A stretch of 64,000 nt of DNA, from positions 160,866,627 to 160,930,626 of the forward strand of contig NC_053036.3 in NCBI RefSeq assembly GCF_002575655.3, in the 5' to 3' direction. This stretch comes from Aegilops tauschii subsp. strangulata. Taxonomy: Eukaryota > Streptophyta > Magnoliopsida > Poales > Poaceae. This document shows positions 37,087 through 47,977 of the stretch, piece after piece. The notes beneath the pieces are model-generated. The model saw only the letters and a list, made by a program, of their open reading frames with translations, was not told the origin of the DNA and made no database searches. A program made the translations under genes and the position numbers. How positions within the stretch are numbered: position 1 is the stretch's first letter; each line of letters starts with the position of its first letter.

Positions 37087-37525
37087 ATGGCGCACCAGAC
37101 ATGTGGTGCGCCACTACTATATAGCAGTGGCGCACCATGTGCTGGTGTGCCATTAGTGTGAAAGACACTAATGGCGCACCAGACACACGGTGCGCCACTA
37201 GTAACAATTTTTTTTATTTTCCCAAACATACTAATGGCGCATCAGGGCACAGTGCGCCATTACTAGTTCTAACTAGTAATGGCGCGCCAGCCACATAGTG
37301 CGCCACTACTATATTTTTTTTATTTTTTATTTTTATGCAAAACTACTAATGGCGCACGAGGGAACAGTGCGCCATTACTAGTTTAAACTAGTAATGGCGC
37401 ACTGTTCCCTGGTGCGCCATTAGTGTTTTTTTGCAAAACTACTAATGGCGCACCACCAGCAGGTGCGCCATTAGTAACCAGGGTTACTAATGGCGCATTT
37501 GTTGGTGGTGCGCCATTAGTAACCT
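37087..37525. repeat. left subterminal hairpin array of the CACTA
   Basis: About nine hairpins, each made of ACTAATGGCGCACC and its inverse separated by 6-12 bp. In En/Spm elements, subterminal motifs bind the accessory transposition protein; this role is inferred here. Two adjacent hairpins form a larger palindrome at 37345-37424. Confidence 0.88.
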
Positions 37526-37559
37526 GGGACGAGCTAGATATTTTGGACAGCCACACCTA

Positions 37560-37999
37560 CCCACTCACTTTCCCCACTTCATTCTCTCCACCTCCTCCTC
37601 CAAGCTTGTATCGGCTGCCTCCTCCTCCTCACCTCGTTTGCACCATAAATTCATCCAAATTAAGTGGTTAAATTACCTTTTTTGATAGGTAAGTAAGGGG
37701 GAAGCTATCTTTATGTTGTTCTCCCTCCAACAACGTGCACATGCACTTTTTATGGCCTAGCTAGATCTATGTATGTTTGTGGTGTTGCATATGTTTGTGG
37801 TGTTGCATATATGTTTGTGTTTGCAGGTACCGGTATTTGAAATGCGATAGTTGCCAATATTTTGCCGGAATGTTGATTCATTTCCGTTTCGGCGAGAATT
37901 TTGGCACTATGCATTCTTTTTGGTCCTATTTTTAGGGAAAGTCATGCCAAATTTTTTCTTGGTTCTAAAATATCGTTTTGCTCTACCCCGCAGGCGACC
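37560..37999 (+). promoter_or_regulatory. 5' UTR of the CACTA TNP2 gene with leader introns
   Basis: A first leader intron is plausible at 37689-37826 (donor GTAAGT, acceptor TGTTTGCAG). A second acceptor (CTCTACCCCGCAG, ending 37993) lies just before the ATG at 38000. The segment about 37870-37955 is homologous to 43708-43790 ahead of the second gene. A pyrimidine-rich region (37560-37640) resembles a transcription start zone. The donor of the second intron was not determined. Confidence 0.5.
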
Positions 38000-40345
38000 A
38001 TGGTCCGCACGATGACCGAAGGCATCGTGAATAGGTTTTTGAGCTCCGCGAAGGCCGAGATGCTTGAAAAGAACGAGACGGAGATAAGATGTCCGTCTCG
38101 AAGATGCAAGCTGAAGAGCCTTATTGCGGACCCGGATTCCGGGCAGGTGCGGGACCACCTGCTCTTGCGTGGTTAAATGGATGGCTATCGGTGGCAAGGT
38201 GATGAAGATGACTATGAAGTCGTCCATGGGGGCCGGGCAAGAAATGAGGAAGGGCAGCAAGACAACCACCTCGTCTCGGGCGGGCGAGAAGACGAAGAAT
38301 CTCCAGGACATGATCACGACGGTGATGCTGTACACAGTCATCATGTAGAAGATGCCGGACATGATGATGAGGAAGATGCGGGAGAAGACGAAGGGCATGA
38401 TCATGAAGATGAAGATGCCGGTGGAGCAGACGACGATGGACCATCGATGGGCTGGGTGCAGGACCCTCATATTCAAGAGCTGCTTCTCAAGCAGACGGAT
38501 AACGCAAGAGCTGCCGCCCGAGAGAAAGCCAAGCTGGATCAACTGGAGATAGACGCGGTTACTCCATTGTATGAAGGATGCAGGCCCGAGGATACCCGCC
38601 TGAAAGTAACGCTCATGGCTCTGGAGATGAAGGTAAAACACAAAATGACCGACGCATGCTTCGACGAGAACATGTCATTCTGGCACGAACGTCTTCCCAA
38701 GGGGAACAAGTGCCCGACCAGTTTCGAGGAGGCGAAGAAAATCATGTGTCCTCTGGATTTACCGCACGTGAAATACCATGTGTGCATGAACAATTGCATC
38801 ATTTATCAGGACGAGCACGCGGAGTCTACCATATGTCCGGTGTGCGGCGTCACTCGATACAAGAAGAGGAAGAAAGCTCCTCGAAAAGTGGTGTGGTACT
38901 TTCCGATCACTCCTCGTCTGCAGCGGTATTTCGCAGACCCTAAGGTAGCAAAGCTCCTGCGTTGGGGAGGAGAAGAAGCGAGAAGATGACGCAAATGATC
39001 CGGAGATAAATAAAAAAGACAAGATGCTGAGTCACCCTAAGGATGGGAGCCAGTGGCAAGCGTTGAACTTCGAACACCGAGAATTTGGGAAGGATCCAAG
39101 GAACATCGTGCTGGGCGCGAGCACCGATGGAGTCAATCCGTTTGGTAGCCAGAGAAGCACACATAGCACCTGGCCTGTGTTTGTGTGGACGTACAACCTT
39201 CCCCCCTGGTTGTGCATGAAGAGGAAGTACATTCACATGAGTATGCTAATTGAAGGGCCGAAACAACCAGAGAACGACATCAATCTGTATCTGGGGCTAC
39301 TGAAAGAGGAGCTAGACACGCTGTGGAAAACGCCAGCCAATACGTGGGACGCCGCAGAGAAAGAATATTTCCCTATGAGAGCCGCACTGCTCACGACGGT
39401 GCACGACTATCTCGGTTACGGATATCTCGCGGGGCAGGTGGTCCACGGATTTTCTGGATGCGTCAGGTGCATGGATGTCACAAGGTATCGCCAGCTAGAT
39501 AGAGATCCCGGGTCTTCGAAAACCGTGTTCATGGGACATCGAAGGTGGCTTCACGACGATTACCCATGGAGGAAATGCAAGGATCTGTTCGATGGTGAAA
39601 CCGAACCCTGAAGACGCCCGCGTACGAGGAGCGGCGAGGAAATAGACGAGCCGTTGAAAAATTGGAAAGATTGCCCACTGCTGGGAAAGAAGCAAAAGGC
39701 GCCAGAGCCGGGAAAGAAGCGAAAGGCGCCAGAGCCGCTGCTGAAGGTATGTAAAACGAGGTCTGTTTTCTGGGACTTGCCGTACTGGAAGATCCACCGT
39801 GTGCCTCACAGCCTTGATGTCATGCATATCACAAAGAACGTGTGCGAGAGTCTGCTTGGTACCCTACTCAACATGCCAGAGAGGACCAAAGATGGGCCGA
39901 AAGCAAGGGCAGACTTGAAATCAATGGAGAGAAGGTCCCGATGTTCCATGTCAGATGGGCCAAGAGCGTCATAAAAGAAGACCGGTATTTCACCACCATG
40001 GTTATACCCGAAGCCAAATCCAAGACCGCAGGCGCGAACGTCACCGCGAAAAATGAGCCATGGGTACTGGCTTCCCAAGTGGACCAATGCTTCTTCATTA
40101 CCGACCCGTCAAAGCCCAGTCGTGTTGTCGTGAGGAGAGGCAAAAGGAAGATCATCGGAATGGATGGACTCGCCAATGAGCAAGACTTCGACAAGTACGG
40201 CGACCCGAAGATGGAACATGACGACGACGATGAAGTATCAGCGTACACCACAAGAAGAAGCAGGACCACCCTACCTAAAGGACGTCCGTTCAAGAGAAGA
40301 ACTCCATTTACGAAAAATAAGGGCAAGAAGATTGTGAACAGATAG
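38000..40345 (+). pseudogene. TNP2-type CACTA transposase, internally deleted
   Basis: Segments in order: N-terminal transposase-associated domain (38000-38176: NETEIRCPSRRCKLKS..VRDHLLLRG) ending in an in-frame TAA; acidic linker and start of the transposase (38177-38989: MTDACFDENMSFWHERLP, CPLDLPHVKYHVCMNNC, CPVCGVTRYKK); a frameshift near 38962; 39024-39611 (MLSHPKDGSQW, STHSTWPVFVW, HDYLGYGYLAGQVVHGF.GCVRCM); a TGA at 39609-39611 where the context predicts CGA; 39612-39935 (RSVFWDLPYWKIHRVPHSLD, VMHITKN); then a junction near 39935 straight to the C-terminal part GEKVPMFHVRWAKS...KKIVNR (to 40345). The family has several hundred more residues here, including the rest of Transposase_21 and DUF4218, so the catalytic centre is gone. 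Confidence 0.88.
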
Positions 40346-40925
40346 CTAGCTAAGATCGTTTGTATTTAAATTGTAGCCTTCATTTCTTGATTGTATTTCA
40401 TGGGCACTTTTTGAACTCATGAATATTTTTAAATTTCATGGACACTCGATCTCGATCCCCCTCCATCTCGATCGCTATCCCACCTCGCCAGATCCGGTCC
40501 CCCTCGCCGCCGAGCACCCCCCGCACCCTCTACCCCGCTCCACCGGCCGCCGTCGCCGACCCCCCGCACCCTCCCCCGCTCCACCGCCGCCGACGACCCA
40601 CCGCATCCTCCCCTGCTCTACCGCCGCCGACGACCCACCGCACCCTCCCCGGCCCGATCCACCGCCGCCGACGACCCCCCGCACCCTCCCCGGCCCGCTC
40701 CACCGTCACAAATGAATGCAACTAAAATTGCAAAAAAAAATTGATTATATTTTCAAATAATAAATTTGATGATTTTTTCATATTCATAAATATTTTCAAA
40801 TAACAAATTTGATTACATTTTTAAAAAATTATTACTGTTTTTATAAAAAATTATTACTGTTTCATATTCATATTCATTTTCTAAAAAATTATTAGATGCA
40901 ACAAAAAATAATAATAATAAAAAGA
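40346..40925. repeat. CACTA internal spacer with GC-rich tandem repeat
   Basis: After the 3' UTR of the TNP2 remnant, about four units of 37-41 bp built on ccgccgacgaccc.ccgcaccctcccc occur at about 40530-40706. AT-rich sequence follows to 40925. The GC-rich ORFs in three frames are by-products of the repeat. Confidence 0.7.
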
Positions 40926-41066
40926 TTACTAATGGCGCACCTCTGGCTAGTGCGCCATTGTTATATAAAAAAAAGTTTACTAATGGCGCACCGATCGTGG
41001 GTGCGCCATTGCTATATAAAAAAAACATTCTAATGGCGCACCGCTTCGGGGTGCGCCATTAGTAAG
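40926..41066. repeat. internal cluster of three CACTA-type hairpins
   Basis: Three hairpins of the same ACTAATGGCGCACC class as the termini, spaced about 55 bp, located in the middle of the element between its two genes. Confidence 0.85.
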
Positions 41067-41548
41067 TTCCCCCCTATAGCTAATTCCTCCCTCTCCCTCG
41101 CCAGTTCCCCTTTGTCCCTCTCCCTCGCGCCAGTTCCTCTCCGTCCGCTCCCAATCCGCGCCCCCGCCGCCTCCCTCTCCCCATCCTCCCCTTCCTCCCC
41201 TCCGACCCCACCCCACTCTCGCCGGAGCAGCGCCGCAGGGCCGACACCAACCTCGCCCTTGCCCGCGCGTGCCGCAACCTCCGCCTCGCCGTGTCCGGAG
41301 CTGCTCGTGGAGGAGACGTGGCTGGAGGCGCTCTCCGGGGAGGTGCCCGTCTACCTGCCGCCCTCGAGCGCCAGTTCGTCGCCCTCGAGCGCTTGCACGC
41401 CAAGGTGCCCGTCTACCCGCCGCCCCACCTCGTCTTCCACGCGCTCCACTATGCTGTTAGGGTTAAGAATTTTTTAGTCCCCGCCCCCGACTCTGCTGTT
41501 GAAATTACCATTGAAATCGAGGTAAAATCACTGTTGAACTGGGTGTAA
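41067..41548 (+). other. GC-rich exon-like segment, possibly captured host sequence
   Basis: A CT-rich leader (41070-41220) leads into high-GC sequence open in several frames. One frame contains ERQFVALERLHAKVPVY and PPPHLVFHALHYAV. The stretch ends at a potential donor (gaaatcgag then gtaaaa, near 41522). Base composition differs sharply from the CACTA genes. I do not recognise the protein. Confidence 0.4.
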
Positions 41549-43680
41549 AATCACTACTGTTGAAATTCAAATTTAAACTTGAAAATGAAAATTGAATTGG
41601 AGAATTAAATCACTGTTTTTTAGTCCCCATTTCTGAACCTATGCTAACCTTGCAAGCAGCATAACAGGCAATGTACTCCAAAATACTATAAGAACTGGAG
41701 TAAAAGATGTCTGCATCTCACAGAATATAAGAAATGGGGACTCTTGGCTAAGTATGGCAATGCCACAGAGTATAAGAAGTACTCCTGCATCTTACACAAT
41801 GATAGGTCTAATTTATGCTACTCAACGAAAGAAGAAGAAAAATGCACTGGACATACACTAAAGAAAAATGCACTGTATCATCGGGTAATTGTCCATGGTT
41901 TATACCTGAAAATAAGTTTATCTCACGGCATGAATGTAAGTATCTGTTCCGCATTCATGGGCTATCTACCCAAGGTAAACCTAGAAAATGAGTTATATGC
42001 AGGACAAGCCACTGTCAATTAACACTCTATACACTGCCAACTGTATTTAGTTAACATTACACTGCCACTGCTATTTAGCACAAACATTTGATTATGTCAC
42101 TCTACTTACTGTCAATTGACACTGTATAACTGTCAGCTCCATTCACTAGCAGCAGCCAGCACTTCTGAATCTAATCTTTCTTGGGCAAGCTCGGCTACTT
42201 GTTGTTAGTCATTCACTAAAAGATCCTCAACAGACTGCATGCATCTAGTATTAAATTTCTTGGACGGATCATCTCTTTTAGCAAAGGACTGTAATAATTA
42301 ACTAACTGAAAATTTGACATTCTGGACTATGCTTGGCTCTGGTTTTGTGAAATCTCATCTCTTTTCTACTGCCATGACTAGTCATGAATTTTATTTTACT
42401 TTCCCCACTTTATAACATTCAGAAATTGTTTACTAGATCAAGCTTCTCCTTTGCACTTTATCACTTCAATCTGCTGCTACCTCAAGCTTCTCGTTTACAC
42501 TTGTGCCAAGTAACATTTTTTCCTTGTATAATTATATGGGGGTTGACTGAGCTGCTACTTTTTCCTTGTAGAAGATCGCAGGTCGAGTGGGAGGGATCCA
42601 GTTGCGACGACACCGAATCACCAGCAAGGCAGCTGCCTAGAATAATAGGTTGACTCACCTATATATACTACTATCTTGCATCTCTCTCTTGTTTCTTCTT
42701 CTACTACAATACAAAGAGAGTCATTTCAGTTACTTGTCTTAGTGTGTGGTGTGGCTGTTTATTGTTCAACACCAGCAGCTAGCTCTATTTAGGTCCAGTA
42801 GAAACGACATGGCTCTCCAATTTTTAAGTAATCTTGCATATGTTAGAAACTACATGTATGGTCTCGGTTTTCTTACCTCTCCTCTGAAACACCAACGCAT
42901 CAACAAAAGAAGATGGTATTTTTGTTACGCTTTCCAGCAGGGAGATATAATGTTTTAAAATCTTTCTGGTTATATTGGAGTTAGGTTTTTTGAATATGAG
43001 CAGCAGTGACTTGGATATACCTTATGGAGTTGTAACAGTTCCTCTTGGTGCTTAGGTGCATTTTCTTTGTGTAACTTGGTTTAAAAATGTGATTTGGTCT
43101 TTTGTGGCATTTGGATGCCTAAATCCCATTTTCTTAATCATATTGCTTGGAAACTTTTGGTTATCTCCTCTTAGTGATGAAATAATTTATATGTACTGCA
43201 CTTTTTTCATAATTAGGTAATAACGTTGGTTACAGTTTTGGTAGTTCAAACGGGATGTATCTCATTTTGTAGACAGATTATTTTCTGGAATATCATATAT
43301 TCAAATTTGTAATGAATGATGGCTTCTACCTGAATTAGTAGACTCTGTGGTGTTAGTTTGTTCTAAATACAGTAAGATAATTTTAACAACTGTAGAACAT
43401 GTTGAGACTAGCAACTTTTTTGTGACATCAACCAACAGTCCTGTCACTGGGTTATCCTATTTTATATTTTTAATTACTAACTTAAGTTTGAGTAAACAGT
43501 GGCAGTGAAGTCCTCATAATAATCAGGCGGATGTTAACTTTCTGATGTCCCCAGAAGTTAACTAAGATTGTGGTGCTAGTAGAGGCACATTGTGGCCTTT
43601 TCATCCATATGAAAGTAGAGGCACATTGTGGTGCTAGTTTGCTGGGTTTTGTCTCCGACCATCGTGTCATGATGATTTTG
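41549..43680 (+). other. intron-like sequence with one terminal-exon-like segment
   Basis: AT-rich plant-intron-like sequence. At 42572-42640 an acceptor (TTTTTCCTTGTAG) is followed by 22 codons (KIAGRVGGIQLRRHRITSK, then Ala-Ala-Ala) and TAG. This could be the last exon of a host gene captured with 41067-41548. No other coding signal was seen. Confidence 0.35.
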
Positions 43681-44128
43681 CAGGTACCCCGAGAGGCCTT
43701 TGAGTTTGCCGGAATGTCGATTAACTTCCGTTCCGGCAAATTCGGGTACTCCATATGTCCTATTTTCAGCAAAGGTCATGCTGAAATTTTCCGTGAATTT
43801 TAGCATGACTTTGCTAAAAATAGGACATATGGGGTACTTGCGACTAATGCATGGGCCAGGGTATCTTAGTACTTGATTAAGTAGGATCAATTGCCCCTTT
43901 ATTCTTTCTGCATTAAACCATAGGTGGCAATAGAGCCAAGTGATTAGGCCCAAATGATGAAAGCTTAGGCTTTTAGGGTGCCTTGGCGTCGACAAACCCT
44001 AAATGATAAAAGCTTAGCTTTTAGGATGCCTCTCGGTGTCGACAAACCCCAAATGATGAGACCATGATCTTGTTCCTTGACAATAACCAACTTTTTGACC
44101 AAACTTTTTTTCCTATTTAGAGTGAAAC
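43681..44128 (+). promoter_or_regulatory. leader of the second CACTA gene with a 45-bp inverted repeat
   Basis: A TTTTGCAG acceptor ends at 43683. The next about 100 bp are homologous to 37827-37955 in front of TNP2. Arms at 43746-43791 and 43795-43837 pair along about 43-46 nt with a 3-nt loop (outer bases gtac, core ccatatgtcctatttt). A second acceptor (TTTTTTCCTATTTAG) ends at 44120, 8 nt before the ATG at 44129. Confidence 0.65.
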
Positions 44129-47100
44129 ATGGCCCACAACGATGAGGCCGGCGGTTCGGGCGGCAAGCAATTCTGGGAGCTGTCCCAGGAGCTGGAGGAA
44201 GAACCTCACCGCTATGAGGACGCCGTGGAAGACACCGATCCTGACTACACAACCCCTAGTGGCGTCGGGGATGACACCACTGATGGTGCCGCCGAGGATG
44301 CCACCACTGATGATGGCAGCGCACGCACAGATGGCAGCCAACCGAAGAGGCAACGGAAGGACCGGCGCCCGAGCGTGCTCGGCACCGTCAAGGAGGAATT
44401 TACTGAAGTGAACTCCGACGGGCATCCAACGGTGCCCAAACAAGTAGTCAAGGGGTACTCGGTTCAGCTCGGGTGCATTCTCCGAAGCATCGTCTCGATC
44501 AACACCGAGAACCTAAGGCATAAGGACCGAGGGAATTTGCGCAGCCTCCTCTTCACGAAGCTGCACGAACGATACAAGTTCCCCGCTGAGTTTGCAAACA
44601 CACGCCTCTCAGGGAATAAAGTGAACAGTGCCGCCCTCACGAGGATGAGCACGGCCCTGTCTACATGGAGAAGCACGGTGAAGGCAATGATTGAAAAAGG
44701 TGATAGTTATGAGAAGATCAAGGCGAAATATCCTTTGATGAGCGAAGATGACTACAAGGAGTTCAAGATCAAGTGCGAGAGCAGCGCAACCTCCGAATCA
44801 AGTCAGTGGGGGAAAGAAATGCGGGAGTTGAACTTAGGGGTCCACCAACTCGGTCCCGGCGGTTACAGAGTGGCGGAGCCTATATGGGACAAGGAGGACG
44901 CGGAGCGTGCCGAGCAAGGCCTGCCGCCCCGCTTCGAGAAATTACGTGACAAGCAGACCAGGAACTTTGTCAGGGCCCGATACAAGGAGGACCCGGTAAC
45001 AAAGGAGCTTGCCACGGATCCGAAGACCAGGGCGCTTGAGCTTGTTTTGGTAAGGAATACACCCCCGCGTAATGAGCTCCATATGGTTGCATTCTAATTA
45101 ATGAAGCCAAATTTCTAAATGGTTCACATTCCTTCCGCAGGAGGCTGAAAGCACTAGCGCGGGGTCGTCTCAGAGCTCCCCTTTTGACACCCCTTTAAAT
45201 AGGGCGTTGAACGTAATGAAAAACAAGGATAAGCTCAGTAAGCCGTCGTCAGCTGGTCGTGTGGTCGGCAAAGGCTTGTCCACAAAATGGTCGTCATACT
45301 ATACCGCTGGTGGGCGAAAGGAGAAAAAGACCAGCTCGGAAAGCCAGTCGCGCGAGGTTCAAGAACTCAAGGCACAAGTGGCGCGGATTCCAGAGATTGT
45401 CCAAGAGCAAGTGCAACAACAACTGGGAACGACGCTCACCGCCATAGTGCCTACCTTGATTCAGGGGCTGACAACGTGGATTGCGGGTGGCCAACAGGGG
45501 CCTCCCCCGGTTCTCAGCTTCACGGCCAGCAACTCGCGCAACGCGCAGGCGGCGCCATTGGTGTCTCCGGCGGAGGCGGTATTCGTGTCTCCGGCGCCGG
45601 CACGGGCATTGGAGCTTAATGCACCCGGGTGTACGCCGACCGGCACCTCGCCAGCAAGTGGCCCCTCCATCAGTTGCACGCCCGCCGTTGGCGGTGCCTC
45701 GACATTAGCCGAGCTCGACGGCATCACGGTAACTAAGCCTCTTGGCCGATGACTTCATCTCCTTGCCTTTGACTGGGCATCCCTGACGCCCTACATGTTT
45801 TCGCAGGGCGCCGCCGATGTTCCTTGCACTCTCCTGCACTTTCTGGGTGGCGAGTTGGTCAATGTCGCCAAGGGCAGAATCATTCAACCGGGCAACCGCG
45901 TGTTCCACGGTAATCCGATGCCACCCAGCTTTTATAGGGTTGAACTGGTTCAGGTGCTGCCAGGCTGCGACGAGTTGTTACCTCCGATTCAACCCGCTGG
46001 GGCCGACAAAGATGATGTGATGACCCTCAGCGCCTGCGTAAGCTGGCCCCTGCTTTGGCCGAAGAGCCAGATTCGTTTGGGGGCGGGGGACACCACCCCA
46101 CAGACAAGACCGCCAGTCGTGCCAGCGCCAAGCCATGGCAAGAACACCGCAACGCTACCGGAATGCCGGACATCCCTATGGCACAGGATCGGGACATGCA
46201 TATGGCACAGGATCCGGACGACGACGATAACGACGGCGGTACATTTTCCAACGTTGATAAGTACTTTGCCGAACATGGGTACGGTGACGAGTTCTGCGGG
46301 CCTCCTTCTCAAGAACCCAACCCTGAAAAAGACGACCGCGGTCTAGCTGGTACGGCGGAGAAACCCAATTGCAACAGGCGTCGTCTGGCGTTCAGTTCTC
46401 AGGAGACGCCTCCAGCTGTTGCCTTCACCGAGCCTCAGATAGCTGAGGTGCGAAATATTATCAGCCCCAACACGCTCAAGAAGGCGGTCTGTGAGCAGAA
46501 CTCGATCCCATTACAGCAGATCAGGAAGAAGGGACGGAAACGAAAGACTAACAAGGGCCCCGGTGCGAGCCAGCCGGCACCGAGTATGATCCGTGCTCAG
46601 GACGGGCCACCTTCACCTAAGGATATCTCGAGGAGGGTGCATGTGGCGGGTAGGGCGATGCTACCGACAAATATGCTGAATGCTGCAACCGGTGCTATGC
46701 GGAGTCTGCATGACAGTGTTCTTTCTTTGGAGAAGCGGCGTCTCAAAGAGAATGATGTGGCATACCCGGTTTTCGTGGCCAAGGTGCCAGAGGGCAAGGG
46801 CTTTGTGGATAGCGCCGTCGGGGGTACGATCGTCCTGTGGTTTGATGACATCTTTGCTATGTTTAACCTTCATCCGCTGCACTACACCTTCGTTCGGCTG
46901 TTTTCGCTGAGTATGGAGATGCGGATCATTAGAGACAAGACCCCGGACATTGTGATAGTCGACCCCTTCTACATGCGTGCCAAGATCTTGGGCAGCGCTG
47001 GGGACCGGCAAGTCGCGAGTTCACACCTCGAAGGCGTCATTCTGGCAAACCCAGATAAGGATAACTTCCTCGTGCCTTACTTTCCCGAGTAAGTCATCTC

Positions 47101-47732
47101 CTAACCGCCCCGTAACATATGATTTCTTAGATTTCGATCGTTCTTTTTTTCTAACATTCCGTGTTCTGTGCAGTGACACACATTGCACACTCATCCTCTT
47201 AAGCCCGAAATATTCCATGGCCACGTATTTCGACCCGGACCGTGACTCGAAGATAGACTACACAAATATCAAGAAAGTTCTTGATGATGCTCTCCCCGGC
47301 TACGCCGCATCTGGAGGCACCTTTAAGAGGCCAGCTCGTAGGTACGGCAGGCACGTGTTCACCCACAATACGACGTTCCCCTGCGTCAAGCAGCCGCCTG
47401 GCGGTCAGAAGGATGCCTACTATGCCCTCCATCACATGCGGGCGATCGTACGGGACCATAATCACCTTCTGCTACCAAATAATCTCAAAGATTGGGCCGC
47501 AAGCTTGGCGGCAATCCAGGACGCGGACATCCGACAAGAATTCTTTCGCATCCAGTCGGAGTTTGCAGAAATCATCCATCAAGATGTCCTTCGTACCTCG
47601 GGGCAGTTCTACCTCAAATTTCAACTGTCCAACAGTGAGATAGACACAACGCTACAAATGCAGGCTGACAACGCCCGCGACTTCATGACCATCACGACAG
47701 ACGGCAGTTTCATCCACGCTCCGGTCCCATGA
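44129..47732 (+). CDS. CACTA ORF2/TNPA-type protein with Transposase_24, DUF8039-like and Ulp1-like regions
   Basis: Proposed exons: 44129-45049, 45141-45728, 45807-46037, 46187-47088, 47174-47732 (3201 nt). Three introns are clear (GTAAGG/CCGCAG, GTAACT/TCGCAG, GTAAGT/GTGCAG). Between 46037 and 46187 either a 149-nt intron (GTAAGC/GCACAG, phase 0) or a 1-bp frameshift is needed; the skipped frame (CVSWPLLWPKSQIRL) looks like the end of a DUF8039 domain, so a frameshift remains possible. Exon 1 carries an acidic N-terminus and a Transposase_24 (Ptta/En/Spm) region: INTENLRHKDRGNLRSLL, STWRSTVKAMIEKG. Exon 2 has a coiled-coil-like Gln-rich segment. Exon 3 is DUF8039-like. Exons 4-5 form an Ulp1-like domain with His in DDTHCTLILLSPKY, Asp in YFDPDRD, and QPPGGQKDAYYAL where the Cys would be. 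Confidence 0.75.
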
Positions 47733-47977
47733 GTCGAGTCGAAAGTAGTGATGCTATGTGTAGTTCTGAAACATTGATTAGCTCATGTTGTAATTATACT
47801 TTAATGAACTTGTATGTCTCTATGGTTTGGACAGTCGTTTAACTTAGATGTAATCGATGCTATTTATTAGTAGGACTATGAATCGTGCTATTAATGTCTT
47901 GCTTTTCTCTTCCGATCCTTTTGTTGCATACTTATATATTGCTTATGTATTGTCTGTTGTTTGGCTAGTGCATAGAG
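47733..47977. other. 3' UTR and spacer between the ORF2-type gene and the small ORF
   Basis: AT-rich sequence with no ORF. It probably contains the end of the upstream transcript and the promoter of the next ORF. Confidence 0.4.

Noticed and set aside
38121..38641. Minus-strand His/Leu-rich ORFs opposite the TNP2 linker
   Set aside because: They are the complement of an Asp/Glu/His-rich coding linker and are not conserved.
40419..40725. Pro/His-rich ORFs after the TNP2 remnant
   Set aside because: Produced by a 37-41-bp GC-rich tandem repeat open in several frames.
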